A stretch of DNA of 64,000 nucleotides from Undaria pinnatifida (taxonomy: Eukaryota; Sar; Phaeophyceae; Laminariales; Alariaceae), in assembly GCA_012845835.1 (NCBI GenBank), contig JABAKD010000029.1, positions 9,784,231 to 9,848,230 on the forward strand, written 5' to 3'. Of this stretch, positions 47,902 to 58,909 are shown piece by piece. The notes under the pieces are model-generated. The model saw only the letters and a list, made by a program, of their open reading frames with translations, had not been told where the DNA came from and did not search any database. The translations under genes and the position numbers were made by a program. The first letter of the stretch is position 1. Each line of letters begins with the position of its first letter.

Positions 47902-50900
47902 CTGTTGTTGCTGTTGTTGTTGTTGCTGCTGTTGCTGTTGCTGCTGCTGCTGCTGTTGTTGTTGTTGCTACCCTCTCCCCCCTCGTTCTCCTGACCCTTT
48001 TCTTAATCGGTTTAGTTTCGTTCGTCTTGTCGCCTCTCGCTGCTGCTGCTGCTGCTGCTGCTGCTTTCGCCCCTGCTGTTGCCGCTGCTGGACGTTTTGG
48101 TTGACGCTGTTGCCGTTCTCCTTGCGGGTGCTGGTGCTGGTGCTGGTGTTTGCGCTGCGGCGGGCAAGAAACTCGAGGCTAACCCGGCGCATCAGTCAAA
48201 CGATGCCGAACCGTTACCGGCTACGGTAGAACAGATCGACGGATTCCTCAACGCCACGAGCATCACCGCCGACGAGGCTACCAGGCGAGTCTTTTTGCGC
48301 CCGCCGAAATGAACAGCTAGGCGCTCTAAGCCATGGAAACGACTTGAACAACGTATGTTAGGGTCAAGCAACACAGCCTGGAGCCCGACCGACAGCGGGC
48401 CAGGTTGTACTCCTGAGACATATAAGGCTCTTCCACAGCGAGGTGGTTGCCGCCTTTGACGATGCCAGGTGTTGTTGTGCGTGCTGTCTTCGGTCGTTCT
48501 CTGCTCGCCTACCTGCCAGTGTGTGCGTGGTTGCCTGCCCTGAGCTGTACACAGATCCAAGGATGCTTGTAGCGGGGCGTGTACCCGGCTACCTACTCGA
48601 GTATGACCAAAACCGCTAGGTTTGGGACACGGGTGCGCCATGGAATGTATTTACCGGGCAAAACGCACCCTTGCACAGGCTACATGTTAGTGGTGGTCTC
48701 GTTTTCGTCTGCGTCACTTCTGCCGGCCTCGTTTCGCCCGCCCTCTTCGATTCGCTGCATTACCCTCGCGCAGAGCCTACGAGATGCTTTCCCAGGGTGA
48801 GCGGACTCGAAGGGAGAAGATAAGCCTCAGGTAAGGCTTTCGACCCAAGACGCACGGTACGGCAGGAACGCACCTGTTTTTTTTCAGGAGACAATTCACC
48901 TGAGGAGACTATACGATACCCCACCCACCTGACTTCGAGAAAGGAAACATTAAGAATGCACAACCTGACTGAACAATTCCAATGGCCTGCAGGAGGTACA
49001 CAACGAATATAGCACCTTCACACACGGCATATGATCCCAACGATTATTTTTTGGTTAGTGCTCAGTTTGGGAACGCCCCGTCGATCAAAATTGCTTTCAA
49101 GCGGAAAAACAATCTCCTGCCTATCGGGGAAAACGTCCCAAGCGAAGACGCTGTGGCCAGTCACGGCGGGCGCGGCGAAGCGGGTGTGGGGAATAGAAGG
49201 GTGTACCGCAGTGTCGCGTTAACCGGTTGCGAGGTCGCTCTGAGAGAAGGCATGCATACCCGGACCTGTGCGCCGGCCGGAACGAGAAAAAGGAAATTTG
49301 ACAACCGAAAAAGGCCCTGTCCATCCCCAGCCCTGGCCCTCATGTAGACTCTCTAGACGCCGACCCTTCGCCCGCATGATTTCTTTTCGGGAATTGTCGC
49401 ACCATAGCTGCTTGTTTGTTTGCTAAAGTCTGCAACCCTCAGCTGGGAGGGGAGACCGGCAGTCTGAGTTGGAAGATTGGGCTGTCGTATGGTGGTTGGT
49501 CAGCGCTACCCACCAACCTGTTTGGTCTCGTCATTACGTAAGCTAGTGGGTAGTGCTATGGAAGCAGCAGAATAACAGGGGCTTTCATGGGTCAGGACCC
49601 GGCCCGCTGGTCTGATCAGGAGGCTCTCTACAAGCTTGCACGCCAAGTCGGGGCGGGTCAGGAAGTATTCGAAATCTCACGGGTCGGGTCTGGTCAGGTC
49701 GGGTCGGGTCGGATCGGATCGGATCAGGAGGTTTTCAAGGATCACGGTTCGGGTCGAATTACCCTGACCCGCCCCGGTCCGCGAGAAGTGATCCAACCCG
49801 CGAAAAGCCCTGCAAAAAATGTGCTTGGTAGGGTTTGATGGACCTCTTGCTAGCATTGGTCTCCAGGGCCTTCCACTCGCGAAGGACAATGCTGGTGTCT
49901 CAAGAGCCTTCGAGCTTTGTTGCTGTTCACACTTCCCTGTTGCCAAGCGCGATCGGAGCCGTCGGCTTCGCAAACAATATGTATCGACATGCTCGAGGTG
50001 ACAAATAACCGCCGAGTGGAAATTCGTGTCGCCTGTCGATCAACGTCATCTCTGGGGATGGCGTCTAGGTGGGAGGGAGGAGGGGAGGGAAGGAGGGAGC
50101 GATATTTCTTTCGTTGGGAACGTGTTCTCCGGCCCGTGCGGCTTATTGGTTGGGCTCTCCTTTCCTTACCTTTGCCGGTTTTATACGCTGACCTACCATA
50201 AATTTTGCGAGTGTCACTTTCACGCGCGTGAGGAAAGCATCAGCGTTCAGGCGTGTGTCTGATTGCACTTCGGACGTATGAGCGCTGATTTATGGCGCAA
50301 TCGTTACACCGTTCATCGCACTCGTTGAACATTTTTTATTATCTCTCTCTTGCAAACGCGCGGCAGGTGGAAAGACCCCGCCAAGTGGCTGGCGGGTCGG
50401 ATGGCGGAGGAGGCTTCTAAGCGCAGAAGGCTGAGCGACCCGGCATATCTTCGCCAACGGAAGGAAGCTCGATCTCTCAAGGCCAAGCGCGCATACGCCG
50501 TGCGCCGCGCGAACGGCAACTCGGGGAAAGGAAGACCGCGGTCGAGAGTTGACCAGGCCAAAGCGGTGGCGGAGGCAAGGGAGACTGCCGCGGCTCGCGA
50601 GGCGTTGATAAAGGCGGGCCTGGCAACGGCGGCCGACTTTGAGGAGAAGCCCAAGGTTAAGAGGGTTCCGAAAAACGAGATCCCGACGGTGAGAAATCGA
50701 CGCGGACGGCCGCGGAAGCTGCGAACGAAAGAGGAAAAGGCGGCCCTCGCATTTAGGGAGGCGAACGGGCCGCGGCCTCGAGGGAGACCACGGAAATTGC
50801 CGCTCAAAACGGGCCAAAAGGTGCCCGCTCCAGCGCCCGTCTCGGGGTCAACCGTGGCCGCTTCGCTGACCAATGCAGTTAAGAATTGGATGGCGGAGGC

Positions 50901-52094
50901 GGCGGCACAAGCCGCGGAAGAATTTCCGGGCATGCCGCCGGCGGTCGGGCCGCAGGTAGAAGCTCTTGCCATCTCCAGAACGAAGGAGATGACGGGGGCG
51001 CAGACGGGTGAGTGGACGCCGCAAATGACGGATATAGCGGCTGCTGGGGTTGAGGCGTGGTCACAGGCTTGGGAGTCAGTCTCCGCTTCCGCCGCCGCTG
51101 CGGCGGATGGACCGTCACGTACTGGTGATGCCCGGTCAATTGCGATGCCGGAAGTGGGTGTCGTAGAGGCTGCCGCGACGTCGGTGGCCGAAAGTCCGGG
51201 AACAGCGGATGACTCCGCAGCAGCAGCAGCAGCAGTAGCAGCGGCCGAAAAAACCGATATGGCGCTCAAAACAGCCCCTGCGGCGTCTCTGCGACAACCG
51301 AAAAAGCTGTCTGGGTAACGTTCATGCCGTCTTGTTTTTCGTCGCCTGTGTCCCGGTGATCCTCACCGCCGCAGCTCCAATATGCGCGAGGAAAGGCGGC
51401 ATCGAGCGACGTACACCACCTGGTAGCGTTAGTATTTTGTAGACGTAGTAAGTGTACAAAGAAGAAGCTGCATATATATGCTGTTTTTGCATTCAACGGC
51501 GGGCTCGGACCTGCATGCTGCATCCGAGGCTGTACCCGCTGCCGCACTTGAGCGTTTTCAAGACCTTCGATGTTCAGGCGCGACGCGTTCACGGAACGAA
51601 ACGGGCTTCGCACGCTGCCTCGAGTGGACGGTTCATCGACAGCAACGGTGGCTGTTATGGTGGTGATGTAGCCCCTTTCCCCGCTCCTCGTCGCCGCGTA
51701 AACGACGTTACAGCACGTTGTCCACTAACGAAGGCGACCCGGCAACGGCCGGCATCCGACACAATTTCTGCCGCCAAGGTGCTATAGCAGCGAGTTGCCA
51801 TTTTCCTCCGACGTTGACTTATGGGAGAGCCCGCAACTGTTGGCCGCGGCAATGGAGGTGATGGGAGGGTGCCAATGCGCCGACCATCTCCCCGGTCGCA
51901 GCCGATTTGTTTCCTGTCGCCGACACGGCCTTGTGCCTCAGTGCAGTGCAAGTCCCGCTGGAACGGTGTCCCCATTTATCTGCGTGCCGGTTCGTGTTGC
52001 GGTCGACAGTTCTCCTGATGACACCAGCCGGTCTCACCACTTTGCCTCCCAAGCATGCCTGCCAACTCCTTTAGAACTCCAACCAGCGAGTTAA
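42141..52094 (+). CDS. AT-hook DNA-binding protein, seven candidate exons
   Basis: Candidate exons with matching phase: 42141-42339, 42573-42688, 43247-43378, 45066-45117, 48016-48284, 50367-51314 and 51788-52094 (stop), giving 673 residues from the first full codon. The 50367 exon encodes three AT-hooks (GKGRPRSR, RRGRPRKLR, PRGRPRKLP at about 50525, 50700 and 50775), which bind the minor groove of AT-rich DNA, in a Lys/Arg-rich and then Ala-rich protein likely to act in the nucleus. RYKAPRVEYEKRQAARK (exon 3) and RWKDPAKWLAGRMAEEA (exon 6) look like copies of one motif. The last exon is joined because a GTAACG donor overlaps the stop of the preceding frame and the phase fits. Weak points: the small 45066 exon, and the 48016 exon, which starts in a CTG-encoded poly-Leu run and uses a GC donor (AG|GCGAGT). 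The 5' end is not found. Confidence 0.6.
45187..45344. mobile_element. GGGTC-rich inverted-terminal element, copy 2
   Basis: 158 bp from CCAGGGCTTTTTACGGGTC to GATCCGGGAAGAGCCCTGG. The ends are inverted repeats, and the interior is GGGTC/GGTCA-rich. TTTT lies on both sides, a possible target duplication. It sits in an intron of the AT-hook gene. Confidence 0.7.
46005..46235. repeat. Degenerate 22-27-bp minisatellite
   Basis: About ten units of TTnGGCTCAGGTTGCACCGC type (for example at 46007, 46021, 46045, 46073, 46103, 46168 and 46192). Intronic in the AT-hook gene. Confidence 0.75.
47175..47453 (+). CDS. Short ATG-initiated open frame, unknown
   Basis: 92 codons from ATG at 47175, of ordinary composition (VEYLQRSVQNAAEICFRPRL in the middle). 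No domain recognised and no splice context; it falls in an intron of the AT-hook gene model and may be chance. Confidence 0.2.
   Translation: MLNRQVRSSLFCAKISAAVEYLQRSVQNAAEICFRPRLEKSLNSIGKIEGLSLADTSFAPRDSPRPLKKEEVISPSYTGHGGQYVIKYSPFD
47502..47740. repeat. 32-bp tandem array, seven units
   Basis: Units start GAACCnGCCTGTAGCGGGCA at 47502, 47534, 47566, 47598, 47630, 47662 and 47694, with a partial eighth at 47726. They are nearly identical, differing mostly at one A/G position. Inside an intron of the AT-hook gene. Confidence 0.95.
47757..48064. repeat. (GTT/GCT)n compound microsatellite
   Basis: About 210 bp of mixed GTT and GCT triplets, a 70-bp pyrimidine-rich gap ending in TTTAG, then (CTG)n to 48064. 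The last part is the start of a candidate exon. Confidence 0.9.
48982..49347 (+). CDS. Unrecognised 121-codon open frame
   Basis: ATG at 48982; reads ordinary protein text such as AYDPNDYFLVSAQFGNAPSI. No family recognised; could be an exon or chance. It lies within an intron of the AT-hook model. Confidence 0.2.
   Translation: MACRRYTTNIAPSHTAYDPNDYFLVSAQFGNAPSIKIAFKRKNNLLPIGENVPSEDAVASHGGRGEAGVGNRRVYRSVALTGCEVALREGMHTRTCAPAGTRKRKFDNRKRPCPSPALALM
49576..49812. mobile_element. GGGTC-rich inverted-terminal element, copy 3
   Basis: 237 bp from CAGGGGCTTTCATGGGTC to GATCCAACCCGCGAAAAGCCCTG, with the same terminal inverted repeat as copy 2 and a longer GGGTCGGGTCGGATC core. No clear target duplication. 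Intronic in the AT-hook gene. Confidence 0.7.
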
Positions 52095-52399
52095 ATATCT
52101 ATATATATATTTGGAACTAGTGTGGGTGTGTTGTTTCATTTCGATCTGCACCAAACGTTGTGGGAAAAATTACGTGGAAGTAAATGTGTTCGCTTCTTTT
52201 TTTTGTGGTGCGTTCTGATGAGGTTGAGCCAAAGGCAGTGGAGTCATCGGCTTGTCGGGAAGCATGACACCCCCCACAACGAGGGTGGGCGGGGGCAGTA
52301 GAGCCCCCGTTATCTGCCGAGATGGCAAATTTCCTTGGTTGCGGGTGGCCGAGAGTAAGATGGACAGGCTTGTGGGGGCGGCGGCGGGGTGTGTGTGCA

Positions 52400-52650
52400 A
52401 CGACCCATATGCCAAATGTACGCGTCAAGCCGGGATCAAATGCGATCGCCTCATTCAGGCGGTCATGGGTTTCTTGGGGGGGGGGACCCATATGTCAAAT
52501 TTACGCGTCAAGCCGGGATCAAATGCGATCGCCTCATTCAGGCGGTCATGGGTTTCTTGGGGGGACCCATATGTCATATTTACGCGTCGAGTCGGGATCA
52601 AATGCGATCGTTTCATTCAGGCGGTCATGGGTTTCTTGGGGAGGGGGGGG
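52400..52650. repeat. Three-copy tandem repeat of 77-84 bp ending in G runs
   Basis: GACCCATATG starts units at 52402, 52486 and 52563; each contains GGGATCAAATGCGATCG and ends CATGGGTTTCTTGGGG. The last unit ends in about 14 G. Confidence 0.9.
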
Positions 52651-52699
52651 GGGGGGGGCTGGGTTCCCACTTGGCAGGCGCTGTAGAGGGGGGGGCTAG

Positions 52700-53820
52700 G
52701 AGGGGTGACAACGACGCATGCATCTACTTTAAGCGCCAAGCTGCGCCGCGATATAATGTTATTCAGATGGTCATGGGATTGTGGAGACGGGGGGCATGGT
52801 CACCACTTGGGGCGGGGCTGTCCTCTCAGTTCGCCTCTGGCCGACCACCCCACGAGAGCGCAAAGTTGCTGTTTCATGTTTGAGACTTTCGGGTCGATGA
52901 CGATCCGAGGAGCCGATAATCGTTTCTGTTTTCCTGCAACAGAGGCTGCCTGAGGAGCCCCAGTGCTAGCGGCCGTGCTAAAGTGCCAAAAACCGAAGAG
53001 GGCTCTCTATTGCTTTCTTTCATGAACTAACGTTTTTGTGCCGAAACGCGTTGCCGTCGGTTCTTCTACGATAGGAAATAAACGAGACACCTGTTTCCAG
53101 TGGGTGACCTGGAAAACAGCTGACTCCGCAGTTTCAAAAAGTTGACTCCCCAAAATCGTCAAGGATTTTCACTTTCCCAAAATCGTCAAGGATTTTTTCT
53201 TCAAAATTCTATACGACGAGCATGTAGCAGTTGTTTTTGTTGAGAGAGAGAACCAACAACGAGTTTACTCCTTGGATTGTGCCTGGTACGTACCGGCACC
53301 TTGCGTGACCCACGTGAGCTTCCAACATCACGAGAAAAAGGAAAATAATAAAAAAACTGCCCAAAACACTGTTACCATGCTTTTTAGACCCTAACGCCAA
53401 CCCCAAACCCCCAACCCTACACATAAAAAACTTTGTCCGGAACAGCATTTATTTATTCGACGTTTTTTTTTGTTGTTGAAAATTTGGTTCAATCGCGTTA
53501 CACTCGTAAATAAAAAAATATTCCCCTATTTCCATGTTTTATCCTCTAAATGATAATTTTCCAGACGTCCGTAGAAGAAAGGCTTACTCGTACTGGGCAC
53601 CTGGAGAGCCCGACATTCGACGCACAAGCAAGTCGACTTTATTTTTCTTTTTTCTTCTTTTTTTTAATATATCCTCCGGTGGATGGGGAAAAACAAAGCT
53701 TCATACGTAAGCTCACCACATTTCCAGCGTGGTATCTATTTACATGTACGTCGCCGTGTCAATATAACTCCAACGCTTTCTTCGCAATTACGACGCTATC
53801 TTTTATTTGACGGCCCTGAT
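52700..53820. other. No supported gene
   Basis: AT-rich spacer with a duplicated CAAAATCGTCAAGGATTTT (53150-53195) and a short degenerate telomere-like stretch (53388-53420). Short frames only. Confidence 0.5.
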
Positions 53821-53827
53821 GCCAACA

Positions 53828-53915
53828 GGGAACACTTCTTGAGACCCCAAGATATATTAAAGAATGGCAAGGAGACCAACAAGGGGCACTTCTTGAGACC
53901 CTAAGATATACAAGG
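53828..53915. repeat. Outlying units of the 57-bp satellite
   Basis: Two diverged units (ACACTTCTTGAGACCCCAAGA-type text) about 0.7 kb before the main array. GC-rich palindromic text (CGGGCGGCTGACGCCGCCCG) follows at 53927. Confidence 0.8.
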
Positions 53916-54622
53916 GCTCCGCTCCGCGGGCGGCTGACGCCGCCCGCTACGCTCGCGCAAGGCAGGGAAGAATGCAACTAAAAACATGGACATAGTTATG
54001 TAAAGGGGGCAGAAAGAAGAGGCCCACGATTTGGTGCGAACAGCGATTTGATAATGCCAAGAGCTGCTTGTGCAGAGCAAATTGCCCTGTTGCGCTCAGC
54101 TGTGATGTGTGCTTTTGTTACCGGTGTTACGTTCTGATCGGCAGTACGGGGGTAATTTGCGTGGGGGAAAAAACAGGGGGCCTTGAAAGATCAAATACAT
54201 ATTATAGAAAAAGAAAAAAGAGGAAAAGTAGTACTCCGTACATGACGACAACACGCATTATACCCGGTACTGCTCTATGTTCGAAAGAAAGCACAGCGCA
54301 GCGACACAGCACCGCAGCGAAGGGCACGGCACCGCACCTCATGGCTCCGCACGGCGCCACGCTGCGCTGCTGGGCCATATATAGCCGGATTGATCTGAGC
54401 TGGGCGTGCATGTGATCCAACAGCGTAAATAGTATCTGATGATATGTACAAACCTGGTGTAGTAGTACCGGTATGTACTATTGGCGTTTCGTATATCGAA
54501 CGAAGCTGGAAAGCAAAGAAAAGCTGGAAAGGTTCCGCAAGTAATATGGAAGTTGGAGCTCTGAGAGGCCAGGGATGGGCAATCCCTGAGAAAGACAAAA
54601 TTAAGTAAGTCTATTAAAATAA

Positions 54623-54906
54623 TGACAAGGAGACCAACAAGAGGGGCACTTCTTGAGACCCCAAGATATATTAAAATAATGACAAGGAGACCAACAAGAG
54701 GGGCACTTCTTGAGACCCCAACATATATTAAAATAATGACAAGGAGACCAACAAGGGACATTTTTTGAGACCCCAAGATATATTAAAATAATGACAAGGA
54801 GACCAACAAGGGACACTTCTTGAGACCCCAAGATATATTAAAATAATGACAAGGAGACCAACAAGAAGAGGGGCACTTCTTGAAGACCCCAAGATATATT
54901 AAAATG
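54623..54906. repeat. 57-bp satellite array, five units
   Basis: Units start TGACAAGGAGACCAACAAG at 54623, 54680, 54737, 54792 and 54847, spaced 55-57 bp, each ending CCCCAAGATATATTAAAATAA. On the minus strand the 57-bp units encode a hydrophobic 19-residue repeat (LVGLLVIILIYLGVSRSAP). The array resumes at 56152 after a transposon insertion. Confidence 0.95.
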
Positions 54907-56151
54907 CAGTCGTCCCCCCTTCAAAGACACTCTTCTTAAGGAAACTCCCCGCTAAAAAGACACATTTTTTTCCCAGAACATGGTGCCTCGAGGATGTCCG
55001 CTCCTATTTTATAATTAATTTTCAAGGGCGTCAGCCGTGAGTTGACGAATTTCAGGTCTATACTCATTTTGCAAGCTGCGTTGTTGGTACTCGTAATGTA
55101 CTATATGAGTGAGTTTTGATTGGGAGGTGTCTTATTTTTTGTCCACTATAATTGTAAGTATTGGTATTTATACTTTAGGTGGGGAATCTTGAGCTAGGTA
55201 AAACATCACATCTATTTCATCTTTGCAAGCTGCGTTGTTGGTACTTCCTATTTGTACGGGAACGGAAGAGACGGCGAGTACAGCGAAACGGTATACCTTC
55301 TTTCGAAGACTGTGCATTCGTTCACTCATGAAACTCAAGTCAAGCGAAGAACGAAGGAGGGGAGTGAGGTGCAGGCGACTCTTCGGGATATGTGGGCGAC
55401 GTAGTTTTTGGAGTTTGAGGACAACACACTTGGCATGCCCACATTCGTTGTTTGGGATTTTTGCCTTTCTCGTGGAGTTAAATTTTGGTATTTTTGTTTT
55501 TGTTTTTGCCTCGTGTTGACCTTTGGAGAAGAACGGTGTCCTCTTTTCGGTGTATTTGCCCGATTTTTTTGTATGTTGTGATCTGCGCTACCGACCGTTT
55601 CCTAGTGTCCTTCTAAGGGGTCGACTGGGTTTGTTTGGTCCGTATGTGGCAGGTAACTTGCGTGTATCGTATCAGAGCTAGTTCCAACGAACTGATGTGT
55701 CTCAGGTGTGTTCGCGATATCTCGGGCATGATGTTCTTCACCGTGAGGATAACGCCTCGACAATAAGAAAAGCCTGCAACAACACCAGCGCACTGCCGTA
55801 CACATTACAGCAAGAGCCTGCATCAACAACAGCGCACTGCCGTACACATTACAATAGGTCGTGCTGCACTCCTTCCCGCGTTTCGGTGGTGGAGGGAAAT
55901 TCAAAATGTGTAAAGTATTGGAGTGTACTACAGCAGTAGTGTTGCGGCCTTTGAAATCACGTGTTGTAGTTTTTCAGCAACACAGTTTCGTGGTCGCATT
56001 CCTGCTTCAAATGTGCGTATTTTGACATATGTTACACCTCCATTGGCCCCGGAGACGGTGAGTTAGTGGCCCCGGAATCCTAAAGACACTTCCCCGCGTT
56101 AAAGACACTCCCAAAAAAAAACGCGGTGTGTCTTTAAAGCGGGGTCGACTG
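54907..56151. mobile_element. 1.25-kb TA-flanked DNA transposon (Tc1/mariner-pogo type)
   Basis: Left end CAGTCGTCCCCCC then TTCAAAGACAC; right end reverse complement CAGTCGACCCCGC then TTTAAAGACAC: 21 of 24 terminal bases match. It is flanked on the right by TA (56152-56153) and on the left by TG where the interrupted satellite unit expects TA, so a TA target duplication with one later change. Subterminal AAAGACAC repeats occur at both ends, including a 17-bp hairpin at 56093-56144. The interior shows no transposase motif, only short frames, so it is probably a deletion derivative. Confidence 0.8.
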
Positions 56152-56220
56152 TAATGACAAGGAGACAAAAACAAGGGGCACTTCTTGAGACCCCAAGATA
56201 TACTAAAATAATAACAACCA
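56152..56220. repeat. 57-bp satellite, continuation after the transposon
   Basis: TAATGACAAGGAGAC…ACTTCTTGAGACCCCAAGA resumes exactly where the unit at 54906 was cut. Confidence 0.9.
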
Positions 56221-56419
56221 GAGACAAGCTTTTGAAAAAAAAAAAAAAAAACTTCCTATTTTCATCAGCTGGTAATGTGGGCGCGAGAAGCAATATAGTC
56301 CCGTTAGCATCACGATCTGCACCTACCTATCTACGCCGTAGAATGTACCAGGACCTGGTTCGGCGTAGCCCCAAGCAAGTGTTAAGATACGGCCTCGAAA
56401 GGCCTGTAATTATCCGAAT

Positions 56420-57748
56420 TTGATATCATTTGGATGGGTTTCCCGTGATATGGTTGGCGTTTTATATTCGGGAAAGTTAGGAAATAGATCAGAGGCACGT
56501 GCCTCCGATCTCAGAAGCCATCCGGGGCTCTGGTGGAATCGGATAAAGCAACGTCTCTACGAAGGAAAACAAAGTGAGTACTCTCCGAGGACCTGCTCAA
56601 TTGGCAGACCTGCAGGGGGCACTCTGTGTCCCACCCTATATCCTTGCACATGGCGTCGCCGGCAGGACCAGGGACAGACAAACAGCCACAGCGGTAACCA
56701 CAACAGCACATACACGCCCGGTCAACATGGTACTGTCTCACCAACGCCAGCCTCCTCGACTTCCGCGTCTGCTCCGGGGAAGCACTTCGGGTCAACCCAC
56801 AATCCGAGCGGAAACCCCAACGCGCGCCAACCAGATACCTTTCACACCGGCAACTGACAGCGCGACGGCGGTGCGGCACACCCGACCCGTACGCCGACGG
56901 CACTATCGGGGACACCTCCTTTGGTTTCGCAAAATACTCGAGTGCCTGTCGCTCGCCTTACACGTGGCGCGGCACAAATCACTTCTGTTCAGAGCCCACG
57001 GGCTCCTACGCCGCCTGCTGACGATCTTCATCCGGTGTTTCCTTTCGACAGTAGCGGGCGCTCTATCCTTTTTCCCATCAAGGAAGAGCCGACAAGCTCA
57101 GCTACCTCGTCTCTCTCCTCCAAGAGGGCCAACGGGAACGAGCCCCCTCGGGTGAGGAATTTATTTCCACTTATCCGAGCCCCGCTCTCGAAGACGCCCA
57201 CAGGGTCTACGGGCCCTGCTCCGTCTTTGGGCACCCTAACCCACGTGCACCAGGCTACGTCTGCCCCAGTGGCACAGGATCGAGGTCCTACACTGCGCAA
57301 CGGGCCAGTGGTGACGCCACGGCCTCCAGCCCGATCAGCTGGATGCTATTCCCGTGAAGATACGGAAGAATCGCGCCTCTCGTCAAGCAGTAACAGCGAG
57401 CCCCCTGCCCCTTCGGACGCAGTGAGAGCACTTCCTTGCGGTTTTACGCCAAACAGCGAAAAGGTCACGACGCGACCACCCGTGGGTTCGTGCTCGCGCC
57501 GTGCTCCCGAGGCCGGGCGTTCCCGGACGGGGACGCTGCAGGCCCAAAGTGCCGGAGACTGGTGTTACCAGACGGGGACATTACAGGCTCATATGCATAA
57601 CACGGCCTCCGACGGCTTGGCACCGTCGACTTTTGACCCGTCCCTTGAATACTTTACAGACAAAGTAGTGTTGTTCTGGCAACCGCCGTCCCACCCAATA
57701 ACCTTACACAAGCATCAGTGTGTGGCCGATGTTGCAACAATTAATTGA
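56420..57748 (+). pseudogene. 433-codon frame with one in-frame stop, unknown
   Basis: One plus frame is open from 56420 to 57748 except for a single TGA at 56855-56857. The text is Ser/Pro/Thr-rich (SPRAPTPPADDLHPVFPFDS, then FPIKEEPTSSATSS) and ends EYFTDKVVLFWQPPSHP. The VVLFWQPPS end resembles the start of NADAR/YbiA-like domains, but the rest of such a domain is absent. It may be a retroelement gag-like frame or a gene with an unrecognised intron at the stop. Confidence 0.35.
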
Positions 57749-57989
57749 TCAACTGTCGGTTTACGGGGCCGCCGTTCCGCAGGCCCTGGAGATAAGATAC
57801 TTCCTTTCGATCTGTGGACACGAGAATACCTTGTAGCCTAGCCACCAGCAATGACGATTGGTTGTACCACCTATACCCCTGGATCCTGGACAAAGTAACG
57901 AACGAGTACTGGTACATATAGTAACGGATTGAAACTGAAAACCATGTATGTATGTATGCATGTAGTAGTTATAGTTACTATACGTAGTA

Positions 57990-58720
57990 CGTACCAGGGC
58001 ATTAATTAGCTGCTGTTGCGCTGTTGCTGCGCGCTTTGTTGCGCGCCGCGCAACATTTGGATCAAAAAAACGTTTTGCGCAACAGTCGCCCGCAAGGCTG
58101 TGGTTGCGCGCAGCGCAACGCGTGATTTTGGGCGGGCAACGTTTTCGCCGTGCAGGTGATTTTTTTTTGTGCCATTTTTTCGCCGCAGGCGAGAAAAAGA
58201 AAAAGAAAAAATGGGGTCTTTTTTCGCCACACAGCCTTTGTTTTGGGGGCGGGGGGGGAGGGGGGGTTCTAAATCGCCGTAGGCGATTTTTTTATTGAAG
58301 AACTTTTTGTCCAAATGGCTGCAGTTGAACATTATTTAGGCTCATTTTCCTCTCCGCCATAGTCGAAAACAGATAGTAGGCATACTAGGCACAAGGCACG
58401 AGGCATCTTTTTTTGCTATGTTCGCCGGAGGCTTTTATTCTTTTTAATAGAGGCCTTTTTCTATTCGGCGCGTAGTCCGAAAATAAATTAAAATCAAAAG
58501 CTTTTTTCGGTATTCACGCACGTAATGTTTTGGTTCGGCACGTTTTGTGGTATGTACGCTTCTTGTAGTAGTTTGTTTTGCTATTGTTCGCTGTCGTCGA
58601 TTTGTTTTTGTGATACAACTCTTACACTTTAAGAAAATAGTGAGGCGCGCGAAGCGCGCAGCGCTGAGCCTTTTTTTCTTGGTTTTCCGAGGGGGAAAAA
58701 AAACTCCTCATTCTCATATC
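57990..58720. other. Cluster of short GC-rich palindromes
   Basis: T/A-rich DNA studded with palindromes: a GCGCAAC/GTTGCGC cluster (58012-58125), CGCCGCAGGCG (58181), ATCGCCGTAGGCGAT (58273), TTCGCCGGAGGC (58421) and GCGCGCGAAGCGCGC (58645). Related palindromes occur near 5838, 53927, 61276 and 61816. No gene seen. Confidence 0.6.
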
Positions 58721-58909
58721 GGATCGCATACATACGTGGGTAGGGTGCCTTGAACGACTTTCTCTGTTTGTGTGTGTTTGTGTGCGTGATTGTGTAAGAC
58801 AACATTTTTTTCGGCCCACGTTTGTCCACCGCACTCAACGTACACGGCAACGTACACGGCACCGAGGCCAGTCCCGACAGGTTTCGTGAACGCACAAAAA
58901 ACAGACAAC

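Noticed and set aside
53388-53420. Second interstitial telomere tract
   Set aside because: Only degenerate CCCTAAC/CCCCAAAC text; no perfect consecutive units.
55665-55690. Initiator-methionine primer-binding site (GTATCAGAGC) of a further LTR element
   Set aside because: The 10-base match lies inside the TA-flanked DNA transposon and has no LTR beside it.
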